Shown here in pieces: positions 1-7,857 of a DNA stretch of 64,000 nucleotides (within the stretch, counting starts at the first letter, position 1; every line of letters begins with the position of its first letter). The DNA lies in the NCBI GenBank assembly GCA_965247385.1, contig CBDFHG010000002.1, positions 930,001 through 994,000 on the forward strand. The letters run 5' to 3'. A model generated the notes under the pieces. That model was given only the letters and a program-made list of their open reading frames with translations, did no database searches and was not told where the DNA came from. The stretch comes from Thermohalobaculum sp965247385 (GTDB taxonomy: Bacteria > Pseudomonadota > Alphaproteobacteria > Rhodobacterales > Rhodobacteraceae). The position numbers and the translations under genes were made by a program.

Positions 1-348
1 TGGCTCTCAGGGAAGAATGAAACGATTGGGCACTTCTATCTTCCCCTGTTTTCCAGTCGGGGGAAGATCGGCGGCGACCTGGCTGGCGGAGCTGGTGTCC
101 CGGTGAGGGGTTTCGGCGTGTGTGAGCCTCTTGGTCCTGCGGTTTGGCGCTATGTCGGGGTTGTTTTGGCTTCCCGGAAGACAGATTTGCGTAGATTGTG
201 GGCGATGTTGGCCAGATCTCGGGTCAAGCCCGGGACAGCGCATCGTCGGGTCGTTGACGCGCGGTCAACGCGCCTTGGGTTCATCCTGACCTTTGCACTG
301 GCCCCACCCCGCCAACCGCGCTAGATGCGGTAGCGGAGGTTCCCACCG
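1..348. other. Non-coding leader before the MFS gene
   Basis: No credible gene is seen here; the open frames have no recognisable protein. An inverted repeat with 9-bp arms (ATCTTCCCC at 38-46, GGGGAAGAT at 60-68) could form a hairpin, but it lacks a T-tract, so I do not call it a terminator. A ribosome binding site GGAGG at 335-339 serves the ATG at 349. Confidence 0.5.
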
Positions 349-1587
349 ATGCCGCTTGCCACGCTCCCCATCTGCGAAGCCGATTCCCTGCCGCGCTGGC
401 GGCGGCCGGAGGCGTTGTTGATGCTGATGGCGGTGGCCTCGCCGCTGGCCTTCGCCACCTGGATGGCGCTGCTGAACAATTTCGTCGTCGAGCGCGCCGG
501 GTTCGACGGCTTCGACATCGGTGTCCTGCATGTGGCGCGCGAGATCCCCGGATTTCTGGCCTTCCTGGTGATCTATCTCCTGCTGTTCCTGCACGAGCAG
601 ACGATGGCGCATACCGCGCTGGTGCTGCTCGGCCTGTTCACCGCGCTGACGGCGAACTTTCCCAGCTTCTGGGGGCTGATGATGACCACCATCCTGGCCT
701 CGGTCGGGTTCCACTACTACGAGACCATCAACCAGTCGCTCCAGCTTCAGTGGCTGTCGAAGGACCGCGCCCCGCAGGTGATCGGTTGGCTGGTTTCGGC
801 GGGCTCGTTCGGCTCGCTGGTGGCGTTCGGGTTCATCATCCTCGCCTGGAAGGGGCTGGGCCTCTCCTATACCGCGGTCTACTGGACGGCGGGCGGCGCC
901 TGCGCCGCCATCACCGTCGCCGCCTGGTTCCTCTACCCCCGTTTCGAGGCGCCGGTGGTGCAGCACAAGAAAATCGTCTTGCGGACCCGCTACTGGCTCT
1001 ATTACGCGCTGGTCTTCATCGGCGGGGCGCGGCGGCAGATCTTCATCGTCTTCGCCCCCTTCATGATGGTCGAGCGCTTCGGCATGGCGGTCCACGAGGT
1101 CACCGGCCTGATGCTGTTCAACTACCTCGCCACCATCATCTTCGCGCCTGTCGCCGGGCGGATGGTGCGCAAATTCGGCGAGCGGCTGGCGATGATCGTC
1201 GAATATGTCGGGCTTTTCACGGTTTTTACCCTCTATGCCGGAATCTATTATTTCCACTGGGGGGTCTTGCTGGCGATGGGTCTCTACGTGCTCGACCACC
1301 TGCTGTTCGCCCTGGCGATCGCCCAGAAGACCTACTTCCAGAAGATCGCCGACCCGGCGGATCAGGCTCCCACGGCGGCGGTCTCGTTCACCATCAACCA
1401 CATCGCCGCGGTCACCCTGCCGGCGCCGCTGGGCCTGCTGTGGCTGACCTCCCCCGGCTCGGTCTATGCCTTGGCGGCGCTGCTGGCGCTGGTGTCGCTG
1501 GTGCTTGCCTTCCTGGTGCCGCGTCACCCGGAGGCGGGCAAAGAGACGGTGCTGCGCGTCCGCGCGCTGCCCCGGCCGGGGGAGTGA
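349..1587 (+). CDS. MFS transporter
   Basis: A 412-residue inner-membrane protein with many hydrophobic segments spread over its whole length, consistent with about 12 helices of the major facilitator superfamily. A short charged loop (residues about 199-210) separates the two halves, as is usual in the family. The substrate cannot be read from the sequence. The ATG at 349 is preceded by GGAGG at 9 bases. The stop is followed after 3 bases by a MATE exporter, so the two transporters are probably co-transcribed; a role in efflux is inference. Confidence 0.8.
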   Translation: MPLATLPICEADSLPRWRRPEALLMLMAVASPLAFATWMALLNNFVVERAGFDGFDIGVLHVAREIPGFLAFLVIYLLLFLHEQTMAHTALVLLGLFTALTANFPSFWGLMMTTILASVGFHYYETINQSLQLQWLSKDRAPQVIGWLVSAGSFGSLVAFGFIILAWKGLGLSYTAVYWTAGGACAAITVAAWFLYPRFEAPVVQHKKIVLRTRYWLYYALVFIGGARRQIFIVFAPFMMVERFGMAVHEVTGLMLFNYLATIIFAPVAGRMVRKFGERLAMIVEYVGLFTVFTLYAGIYYFHWGVLLAMGLYVLDHLLFALAIAQKTYFQKIADPADQAPTAAVSFTINHIAAVTLPAPLGLLWLTSPGSVYALAALLALVSLVLAFLVPRHPEAGKETVLRVRALPRPGE

Positions 1588-1590
1588 GGC

Positions 1591-3042
1591 GTGACCCGGC
1601 CCGCCCGCTTCACCACCGGCTCGACCATGCGCCATGTGGTGGTGATGACCGCCACCGGGGCGGTCGGGCTGATGTCGCTGTTTCTGGTCGATCTGGCGAA
1701 CCTGTTCTACATCTCGCTGCTGGGCGAGGCCGAACTGGCCGCCGCCGTCGGCTATGCCGGAACCGTCCAGTTCTTCATGATCTCGACCGCGATCGGGCTG
1801 TCGATTGCCGCCACCGCGACGGTCAGCCGGGTGGTCGGCGCGGGCGACGCGCAGCGCGCACGGCGGCTGGCCGCTTCCTCGATGATCACCATGATGGGCA
1901 TTCTGGCGCTGGCCGCGGCAGTGATCTGGTGGCACCGCAACGCGGCGCTGCGCCTGCTCGGTGCCGAGGGCGAGACACTGGCGGTCGCCGACGGCTTTCT
2001 CGCCATCGTGTTGCCTTCGCTGCCGATCCTCGGCATCGGCATGATCTCGGCCGGTCTGCTGCGCGCGATCGGCGACGCCCGCCGGGCGATGTATGTGACC
2101 CTGACCGGCGGCGCGCTCAGCGCGGCACTGGACCCGGTGTTCATCTTCGGCTTTGGCCTCGGTGTCGATGGCGCGGCCATTGTTTCGGTGCTGGCGCGGC
2201 TGACCATCGCCGCCGTCGGCCTGTGGGGCGCGGTGCGGGTGCATGACCTGATCGGACGGCTCGATCTGAGCGCCGCGCTCGGCGACGCGCGCCAGCTTCT
2301 GGCCATTGCCGGGCCGGCGGTCGCGACCCAGATCTCGACCCCCGTGGGCAATGCCTACCTGACCCGGCTGGTGTCGGAGTACGGCGATTCGGCGGTGGCC
2401 GGCTGGGCGGTGACCGGGCGGATCACCGCGCTCGCCTTCGCTGGCATCTTCACCCTGTCCGGCGCGCTGGGGCCGATTCTGGGCCAGAACCTCGGCGCCG
2501 GGCTCTACCCGCGCATCCGCCGGGCCTATCGCGATGCGCTGGTGTTCATCGCCTGCTACGTGCTGGCCGTCTGGGCGCTGCTGTGGCTGGCCAGCGACGC
2601 GATCGCGGATGTCTTCGGGCTTCATGGCCCGGGCGTCGAGGTGCTGCGTTCCTTCACGCGCTTCGGTGCCGGCGCATTCCTGTTGACCGGGGCGCTGTTC
2701 GTCTCGAACGCGGCCTTCAACAATCTCGGGCGCCCGACCTGGTCGACCGGCTTCAACTGGAGCCGCGATGTGCTGGCGATCCCGTGCCTGGGCTTTGTCA
2801 TCGGGGGCACATTCGGCGCCACGGGCGTGGTGGTGATCCAAGCGCTGGCGGCGGTTCTGGTCGGCTCGCTGGCGGTTCTGACGGCGCGTCGTTACGTCGC
2901 CCGGCTGTCCGGCCCGCCGGATGGCCGCATGGGGTTCGCCGCACCACAACCGGCTTTTGCCTCGGGCCGGACGGCCGTGGCGACCCAGGTTGTCGCAGAA
3001 GAGTCGCCATCCCCTCTGGCGGACAGCGAAAAGTCCCGCTAG
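1591..3042 (+). CDS. MATE family efflux transporter
   Basis: A 483-residue membrane protein with the multidrug and toxin extrusion pattern: two related bundles of about six helices, an early segment containing SLLGEAELAAAVGYAG, and the LLRAIGDAR motif near residue 155. Family members export cationic or organic compounds using a Na+ or H+ gradient. The GTG start lies 3 bases after the MFS stop; an ATG at 1627 is the alternative. The last 50 or so residues are hydrophilic and probably cytoplasmic. Confidence 0.85.
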   Translation: MTRPARFTTGSTMRHVVVMTATGAVGLMSLFLVDLANLFYISLLGEAELAAAVGYAGTVQFFMISTAIGLSIAATATVSRVVGAGDAQRARRLAASSMITMMGILALAAAVIWWHRNAALRLLGAEGETLAVADGFLAIVLPSLPILGIGMISAGLLRAIGDARRAMYVTLTGGALSAALDPVFIFGFGLGVDGAAIVSVLARLTIAAVGLWGAVRVHDLIGRLDLSAALGDARQLLAIAGPAVATQISTPVGNAYLTRLVSEYGDSAVAGWAVTGRITALAFAGIFTLSGALGPILGQNLGAGLYPRIRRAYRDALVFIACYVLAVWALLWLASDAIADVFGLHGPGVEVLRSFTRFGAGAFLLTGALFVSNAAFNNLGRPTWSTGFNWSRDVLAIPCLGFVIGGTFGATGVVVIQALAAVLVGSLAVLTARRYVARLSGPPDGRMGFAAPQPAFASGRTAVATQVVAEESPSPLADSEKSR

Positions 3043-3084
3043 ATAGCGCCTGAGACCACACCCGTGCATGAGGATCGAGCGAGA

Positions 3085-3405
3085 ATGCCCCGGATTACCT
3101 ATATCGAGCACAATGGCACCGAACACACCGTTGACGTCACCGTCGGCCTGACGGTGATGGAGGGCGCGGTGAACAACAACATCCCCGGCATCGACGCCGA
3201 TTGCGGCGGCGCCTGCGCCTGCTCGACCTGCCATGTCTATGTCGATCAGGCCTGGATCGACAAACTGCCCGCCCGCGAGGACATGGAAGAGGACATGCTC
3301 GATTTCGCCTACGAACCGAACGAGCGTTCGCGCCTGACCTGCCAGCTCAAGGTAACGCCGGAACTGGACGGGCTGTTGGTACAGTTGCCGGAGAAGCAGA
3401 TTTGA
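3085..3405 (+). CDS. 2Fe-2S ferredoxin, adrenodoxin type
   Basis: A 106-residue soluble electron carrier. Cluster ligands C40, C46 and C49 (CX5CX2C) and C86 are all present, with an extra cysteine at 44; the pattern CGGACACSTC is that of ISC/adrenodoxin-type ferredoxins. I prefer the ATG at 3085, where the conserved protein begins, over a GTG at 3064 that would add seven residues. It could pass electrons from the ferredoxin-NADP reductase at 4803 to an oxygenase or to Fe-S assembly; that pairing is inference from proximity. Confidence 0.88.
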   Translation: MPRITYIEHNGTEHTVDVTVGLTVMEGAVNNNIPGIDADCGGACACSTCHVYVDQAWIDKLPAREDMEEDMLDFAYEPNERSRLTCQLKVTPELDGLLVQLPEKQI

Positions 3406-3989
3406 GACTGATTGCCCTTGTCGCCATTGCTTTGCTCGGCGCGTCTCTTGCCGGAGCCGCCGAGCCCGGTCGCTGTTTCGGCATCTCCTATGCCGAGCCG
3501 ACCAGCGAATACGGCCACGGAGTGCTGGGCGAAAACAGTGAATACAAGGCTATCGTGACCCGCCGCGACAAGGTCTCGATTTCCGGCGAGCCGCCTGGTG
3601 AGTGGACCTTCACCTTCCGCCTTCCCGAGGGCAGGGTCTTTGAGGACATCGAACCCCATTGCGCCGACATCGACGGCGAGGGCTACAATGAAATCGTCGT
3701 GGTTGAGAGCAACATTACGAAGGGCGCGCAACTCGCGGTCTACGGTGCCGAGCGCGACGGTGATCTGGTTGAAATCGCCTCAGCGCCCGGCTATTCCAAC
3801 CACCGTATCGGCCAGAACTTCATCATCGGCGGTGTGCGCGACTGCGGCAACGGTCCGGAACTGGTCCTGCCGAACGACGACTGGTCGGAAACGCTTTTGG
3901 TTCGGTTTGGCGGCGGCGAAATCAAGAGCGCGGTGTTGGCCGACCGGACCGACCGGGTGACCCTCTCCCGGGCATTGGAATGCCGATGA
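3402..3989 (+). CDS. Secreted protein of unknown function
   Basis: A 195-residue protein read from a TTG that overlaps the ferredoxin stop by 4 bases. It starts with a clear signal peptide (hydrophobic ALVAIALLGASLAGA, cleavage probably after SLAGAA), so it should be periplasmic or secreted. The segment DIDGEGYNEIVVVES resembles the Asp-rich turns of FG-GAP/VCBS beta-propeller repeats, but only about one such unit is clear. It overlaps the next gene by 10 bases. I do not recognise a specific family. Confidence 0.65.
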   Translation: MRLIALVAIALLGASLAGAAEPGRCFGISYAEPTSEYGHGVLGENSEYKAIVTRRDKVSISGEPPGEWTFTFRLPEGRVFEDIEPHCADIDGEGYNEIVVVESNITKGAQLAVYGAERDGDLVEIASAPGYSNHRIGQNFIIGGVRDCGNGPELVLPNDDWSETLLVRFGGGEIKSAVLADRTDRVTLSRALECR

Positions 3990-4756
3990 CCCGCCGCCCC
4001 CTGATCGGCGTCACCGCCTTCCTGCATCTGGTCGATGACAGCTTCGAGGCGCAGATCTGCGGCAACCGCACGCCGCAGGCGGTGGCCGAGGTCGCCGGTG
4101 GCCTGCCGCTGATCCTGCCAGGCCTGCCGGGCACGGCGGAGACCGGCGAACTGGTTGGCTTGCTCGACGGGCTGGTGCTGACCGGCGCGCGGCCGAACGT
4201 GCATCCCAGCTTCTACGGCCATGACGAAACCGAGGCCCATGAGCCCTTCGATCTGGGCCGCGACAACCTGGCGCTGCCGCTGACCCGCGCCATGGTCGAG
4301 GCCGAAAAGCCGGTCTTCGGCATCTGCCGCGGCATCCAGGAGATGAACGTCGCCTTTGGCGGCACCCTGCACCCGGAGGTCCGAGACCTGCCCGGCCGCA
4401 TGAACCACAGGATGCCCAAGGGCGAGAAAGACGCCGAGGTGATCTTCGCCAAGCGCCATACCGTCAGCTTCCGCGAGGGCGGCGTCTTCCACCACCTGTT
4501 CGGCACCACCGCGGCGGTCACCAACTCGCTGCACGGCCAGGCGGTATGGGAGCCGGGGCCGCGGGTGGTCATCGAGGGCCATGCCGAGGATGAGACCGTC
4601 GAGGCGATCAGCATCGAGGGCGCTGCCAGCTTTGCCCTTGGCGTTCAGTGGCACGCCGAATACGACGCCGCCAGCGACCCGGTGAACCGGGCCCTGTTCG
4701 CCGCCTTTGGCGCTGCCGCGCGGGCGGTTGTTGCGGCGGGCGTGGCGGCGGGCTGA
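3980..4756 (+). CDS. Class I glutamine amidotransferase-like (gamma-glutamyl hydrolase, peptidase C26)
   Basis: A 258-residue cytoplasmic enzyme of the PuuD-like group, which hydrolyses gamma-glutamyl amides such as gamma-glutamyl-GABA. The nucleophile is C116 in the elbow GICRG, and the other triad members are in QWHAE near residue 224. The LTGARPNVHPSFYG segment is typical of this branch. No puu-type polyamine genes are adjacent, so the substrate is unassigned. The start overlaps the preceding secreted-protein gene by 10 bases, indicating translational coupling. Confidence 0.85.
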   Translation: MPMTRRPLIGVTAFLHLVDDSFEAQICGNRTPQAVAEVAGGLPLILPGLPGTAETGELVGLLDGLVLTGARPNVHPSFYGHDETEAHEPFDLGRDNLALPLTRAMVEAEKPVFGICRGIQEMNVAFGGTLHPEVRDLPGRMNHRMPKGEKDAEVIFAKRHTVSFREGGVFHHLFGTTAAVTNSLHGQAVWEPGPRVVIEGHAEDETVEAISIEGAASFALGVQWHAEYDAASDPVNRALFAAFGAAARAVVAAGVAAG

Positions 4757-4802
4757 GAAAATTGGTCCCAGCGATGCAAACTCCGAACCAAACCAGAGCA
4801 CG

Positions 4803-5846
4803 ATGACCGAAACGCATACCACCGACGCTTGCATCATCGGGGCCGGCCCCGTCGGCATCTTCGCCGTCTTCGAGCTTGGGCTTCTGGGCATGAAATGCCA
4901 TGTCATCGATATCCTCGACAAACCCGGCGGCCAATGCGCCGAGCTTTATCCGAAAAAGCCGATCTACGACATCCCGGCCTGGACGATGATCTCGGGGCAG
5001 GACCTGACCGACCGGCTGTTGGACCAGATCAGCCCGTTCGACGCCCAGTTCCACCTGGGCCAGATGGCGATCCGGCTGGAAAAGCGCGACCCTTGCGAGG
5101 ACCTGCCGGTTGGCGGCTGGCGGGTTACCACCGATGCCGATCGGCAAATCGACTGCAAGGTGCTGGTGATCGCCGCAGGCGGTGGCAGTTTCGTGCCGAA
5201 GAAGCCCTCGATCGAGGGCATCGAAGGGTATGAGGGCACTGGCGTTTTCTATTCGGTGCGCGAGATGGCGCGCTTCGAGGGCAGGCACATCCTGGTCGCG
5301 GGCGGCGGCGATTCGGCGCTGGACTGGGTGCTGAGCCTTCAGCCCAAATCCGCCTCGATGGGGCTGATCCACCACCGCGACGGCTTTCGTGCCGCCCCCG
5401 ACAGCGTCAACAAGATGCGCGCCCTGGCCGATAGCGGCCAGATCGACCTGCACGTCGCCAAGCTAAAGGGCCTGAAGGGGGATGGCGGCAAGCTGGACGC
5501 AGTTATCGCCCACTCCAAGACCCAGGGCGATTACGATATCCCCTGCGACGCGCTGCTGGCGTTCTATGGCCTGACCATGAAGCTGGGGCCGGTCGGCGGC
5601 TTCGGCTACGACATTCACGAGAACCTGATTCCGGTCGACACCGAAACGTTCCGGACCACGATCCCCGGCATCTTCGCCATCGGCGACATCAACACCTATC
5701 CGGGCAAGCTGAAGCTGATCCTCAGCGGCTTCCACGAGGCCGCCCTGATGGCCCAGGAGGCGTTCCGCATCTGCTTCCCGCAGAAGAAGCTTCGCTTTCA
5801 GTACACCACCTCGTCGTCCAGCCTGCAGCAGAAGCTGGGGGTTTGA
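4803..5846 (+). CDS. Ferredoxin-NADP+ reductase, thioredoxin-reductase-like
   Basis: A 347-residue FAD protein. The N-terminal dinucleotide fold GAGPVGIF binds FAD, followed by KPGGQCAELYPKKPIYDIPA, which is diagnostic for the YumC-type FNRs; the second fold VAGGGDSALDW (about residue 165) binds NADPH, and the C-terminal FAIGDINTYPG closes the FAD site. It lacks the CXXC redox pair of true thioredoxin reductases. The ATG at 4803 matches the family N terminus. It probably exchanges electrons with the ferredoxin encoded 1.4 kb upstream. Confidence 0.9.
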   Translation: MTETHTTDACIIGAGPVGIFAVFELGLLGMKCHVIDILDKPGGQCAELYPKKPIYDIPAWTMISGQDLTDRLLDQISPFDAQFHLGQMAIRLEKRDPCEDLPVGGWRVTTDADRQIDCKVLVIAAGGGSFVPKKPSIEGIEGYEGTGVFYSVREMARFEGRHILVAGGGDSALDWVLSLQPKSASMGLIHHRDGFRAAPDSVNKMRALADSGQIDLHVAKLKGLKGDGGKLDAVIAHSKTQGDYDIPCDALLAFYGLTMKLGPVGGFGYDIHENLIPVDTETFRTTIPGIFAIGDINTYPGKLKLILSGFHEAALMAQEAFRICFPQKKLRFQYTTSSSSLQQKLGV

Positions 5847-5876
5847 GGGGCAAGGTGCACGCCTCCCGGCGGGTCC

Positions 5877-5982
5877 TGTGCGCCTATCCAGTTACCTGCG
5901 GTGACCTGCGCGCCGCTTGCCCCGCGTTTTGTGCGCCTGCCCGGCCCCCTGCGGCGACCTGCGCACCGCCTCCCGCCCCGCC
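5877..5982. repeat. Two tandem half-units of a dispersed repeat
   Basis: Two adjacent copies (about 5877-5926 and 5929-5982) of a unit reading TGTGCGCCT...GCGGYGACCTGCGC.CCGC. The same unit occurs at 7181-7229 and, reversed, as the right half of the hairpin elements at 19878-20027 and 42316-42480. It fills the gap between two convergent genes. Confidence 0.75.
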
Positions 5983-5983
5983 A

Positions 5984-6604
5984 TCAGGACGGATCCTCCG
6001 CCTCCCTGCTGATCGCGGCGGCCAGCGCGGGCCAGTCCGCACGTCGCCGCAGTGCATCGACAAACTCGATGAAGCGGAACTGGACATTGTTTACGACCAT
6101 CTCGCGATCGAGCTTGCGGATCATCTCCTCGACCGGGGCAAACGCCAGCAGGATCTCAGCGCTGTGCTCGCAGATCTCCTCGACACCGCGCGCGGGCAGG
6201 GCCAGATGGCCCTCCAGCCGCATTTCGAATTCGGCCAGACGGTCGGTCCAACTGGTCCCGGCCCGGTGCGCTGGCATCTCCTGCGCCGCCAGCACGTCGC
6301 GATAGAGGCGTTGCCAGGCAATTGCGGCGCCCGAGCCATGCGGGCGCAACTCGGTCTCGACGATCAGGATCAGGGCCCCGGCGATGGCCGCGAACCCCTC
6401 CCACTTGCAGCGCTCCATGCCGGCGCCAAACTCCGCGTCCTGCATCAACCGCGGTCCCATGGTGCCCGACCGGGCGCGAATATAGGAATAGCTCGACCCC
6501 TGGGCGAGGAAAGCAGCCCCTTCGCCAATCGCCACGGTCAGTTCGGACACGGTCCGGACCCGGCTCTTTCGCGCCCCGATTGTAAGGAGTTTCAGGAAGT
6601 TCAT
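5984..6604 (-). CDS. Conserved protein of unknown function (paralogue of 11579-12247)
   Basis: A 206-residue protein with no signal peptide; I do not recognise a named family. It is homologous to the protein at 11579-12247 elsewhere in this window: the two align over VSELTVAI...FLAQGSS against VDDLVEFI...YVAQTSL, over a shared KW pair, and over a C-terminal APVEEMIRKLD...VQFRFIEF against APIADELKAQD...IRFRWRDV. The start at 6604 (MNFLKLL) fits that alignment. It is transcribed away from an orphan DUF4212 gene. The pairing of both paralogues with symporter genes hints at a common context; function unknown. Confidence 0.65.
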   Translation of the reverse strand: MNFLKLLTIGARKSRVRTVSELTVAIGEGAAFLAQGSSYSYIRARSGTMGPRLMQDAEFGAGMERCKWEGFAAIAGALILIVETELRPHGSGAAIAWQRLYRDVLAAQEMPAHRAGTSWTDRLAEFEMRLEGHLALPARGVEEICEHSAEILLAFAPVEEMIRKLDREMVVNNVQFRFIEFVDALRRRADWPALAAAISREAEDPS

Positions 6605-6869
6605 CGCCTCGTTCCCAACCACAGCAATTCCCGGCAACGCCCTGGGAACCCCGGGGTGAACCTCGGGGCGAACCACGGGCCGCCATCGGTGAACCGTTGA
6701 CATCTCGCGGATGTTTACGGATTAATCGAGTGTCTCCGCTTCAAATGCAAGAACTAGGGGCGGGACATCAGGTGCGGGACACTATGTGCGGGGTTCCGGG
6801 GACGAACGGCACGGCGGCGCAGGCGCGCGGTGCCCTCAAACCTCGGCTTTACCGGTCCGGGAGGCGAAA

Positions 6870-7136
6870 ATGCTCGAACATATGACTCCGGAAACCGCGG
6901 CGGCGCATTGGGTGAAGACACGTACGCTCATGTGGATCTGCCTCATCCTCTGGGCGGTTTTCTCCTTCGCCATCCATCTCTTCGTCAGCGCGTTGAACGG
7001 CATCACGTTCATCGGTTTCCCACTCGGCTTCTACATGGCGGCGCAGGGCTCGCTGATCGTGTTCGTCGTTCTGATCTTCTGGTACGCGGCGCGGCAAAAC
7101 ACGATCGACGAGGAATTCGGCGCGGCCGAGGATTAA
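6870..7136 (+). CDS. DUF4212 sodium:solute symporter small subunit (orphan copy)
   Basis: An 88-residue protein with two membrane helices (about residues 20-40 and 48-72), matching the DUF4212/TIGR03647 family, whose members are encoded directly before a VC_2705-type symporter. The loop motif IGFPLGFYMAAQGSL matches VGFPFGYYMAVQGSL-like sequence in the copy at 9682. Here no symporter follows; instead repeat and IS5 debris begin within about 45 bases of the stop. It is therefore an orphan small subunit. GAGGCG before the ATG at 6870 is a plausible ribosome site. Confidence 0.85.
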   Translation: MLEHMTPETAAAHWVKTRTLMWICLILWAVFSFAIHLFVSALNGITFIGFPLGFYMAAQGSLIVFVVLIFWYAARQNTIDEEFGAAED

Positions 7137-7180
7137 TCCCGGGTCTCGCCGGAAGCCCCGCGCGTCGCCTCCCGCGCCGT

Positions 7181-7229
7181 GTTTTATGCGCCTGCCCGGC
7201 CCCCTGCGGTGACCTGCGCACCGCCTCCA
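7181..7229. repeat. Half-unit of the dispersed repeat
   Basis: TTTTATGCGCCTGCC...GGTGACCTGCGCACCGCCTCC. This is the right half (reversed) of the hairpin element at 42316-42480. It abuts the IS5 fragment that follows and overlaps it by several bases. Confidence 0.75.
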
Positions 7230-7332
7230 GAAACAGCCGCCCGTCGCCGGTCCGGTCCGGGTCGGATTTCTTTCCCAGGCAATGCGGCTCCATCTTCTCC
7301 CATTGCGCATCCGTCAGTATCATTCTGGTCAT
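7217..7332 (-). pseudogene. IS5-family transposase, N-terminal fragment
   Basis: Reading backward from an ATG at 7332, the frame gives MTRMILTDAQWEKMEPHCLG and then GDGRLFLEAV, the typical N terminus of IS5-family transposases. The homology stops where the dispersed repeat half-unit begins. Only about 38 residues remain, so it is inactive. Confidence 0.75.
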
Positions 7333-7425
7333 TGACTGCTCCCTCGTCTTGGAAGCTTGAATCAGAAATTAGCCGGTATGGAAATCCTGAATCTCAACAG
7401 ACCCTGGAGCACACCCCGCACCGCC

Positions 7426-7782
7426 CTACTTGTTGAATGCCTGATAGATCATGCGCGCGATGTCGCCCTCGAGCGGAAACGACAGCATGCCCATGACCGA
7501 ATATCCCAGCAGCCATGGCATGGCATAAAACCGGAACATATAGAAGAACCACGCGACAAACAGCGGCACCAGCGGTTCGACCAGAAACCTCGGCGTGACC
7601 CATCGGAAGATTTTGAGAACCGGGTTGGTGGTGCGAACGAAGATTTTCATGAAAAAGAAATCGGAATCGATCGGTAGAAACAGGTTCATCGCGGCGCGCC
7701 CGACCAACGTCCACATGACCATGCCGAGGGTGTAATCCAGCACAATCACCCAAAGGGGGAATGCGTCAAGTGTGCCCTGCAT
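7426..7782 (-). CDS. Small membrane protein of the symporter module (YggT-like)
   Basis: A 118-residue membrane protein with about three hydrophobic segments. It is homologous to the protein at 14266-14688: the shared core is R(A/A)...LF...(I/F)D...F...V...(T/A)(N/D)P...VTP.FL(V)EP. In both cases the gene directly follows a VC_2705-type symporter, so it is a third member of that module. The central VTPRFL segment resembles YggT-family proteins, but that assignment is weak. Probable inner-membrane partner of the symporter; function unknown. Confidence 0.65.
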   Translation of the reverse strand: MQGTLDAFPLWVIVLDYTLGMVMWTLVGRAAMNLFLPIDSDFFFMKIFVRTTNPVLKIFRWVTPRFLVEPLVPLFVAWFFYMFRFYAMPWLLGYSVMGMLSFPLEGDIARMIYQAFNK

Positions 7783-7857
7783 CGGTATTGTGCCCTTTCA
7801 AACGGCATCGGGGGCGGGATTTCAAATCCCGCCCCCGGTCATCTGGTTGTGGCGTGG

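Noticed and set aside
103..324. A 73-codon open frame in the leader region
   Set aside because: No homology, no ribosome site and no codon pattern like its neighbours.
265..3234. A 989-codon open frame on the minus strand opposite the MFS and MATE genes
   Set aside because: It is rich in Arg, Gly, Asp, Gln and His, has no recognisable motif, and mirrors two well-supported transporter genes; a GC-rich antisense shadow.
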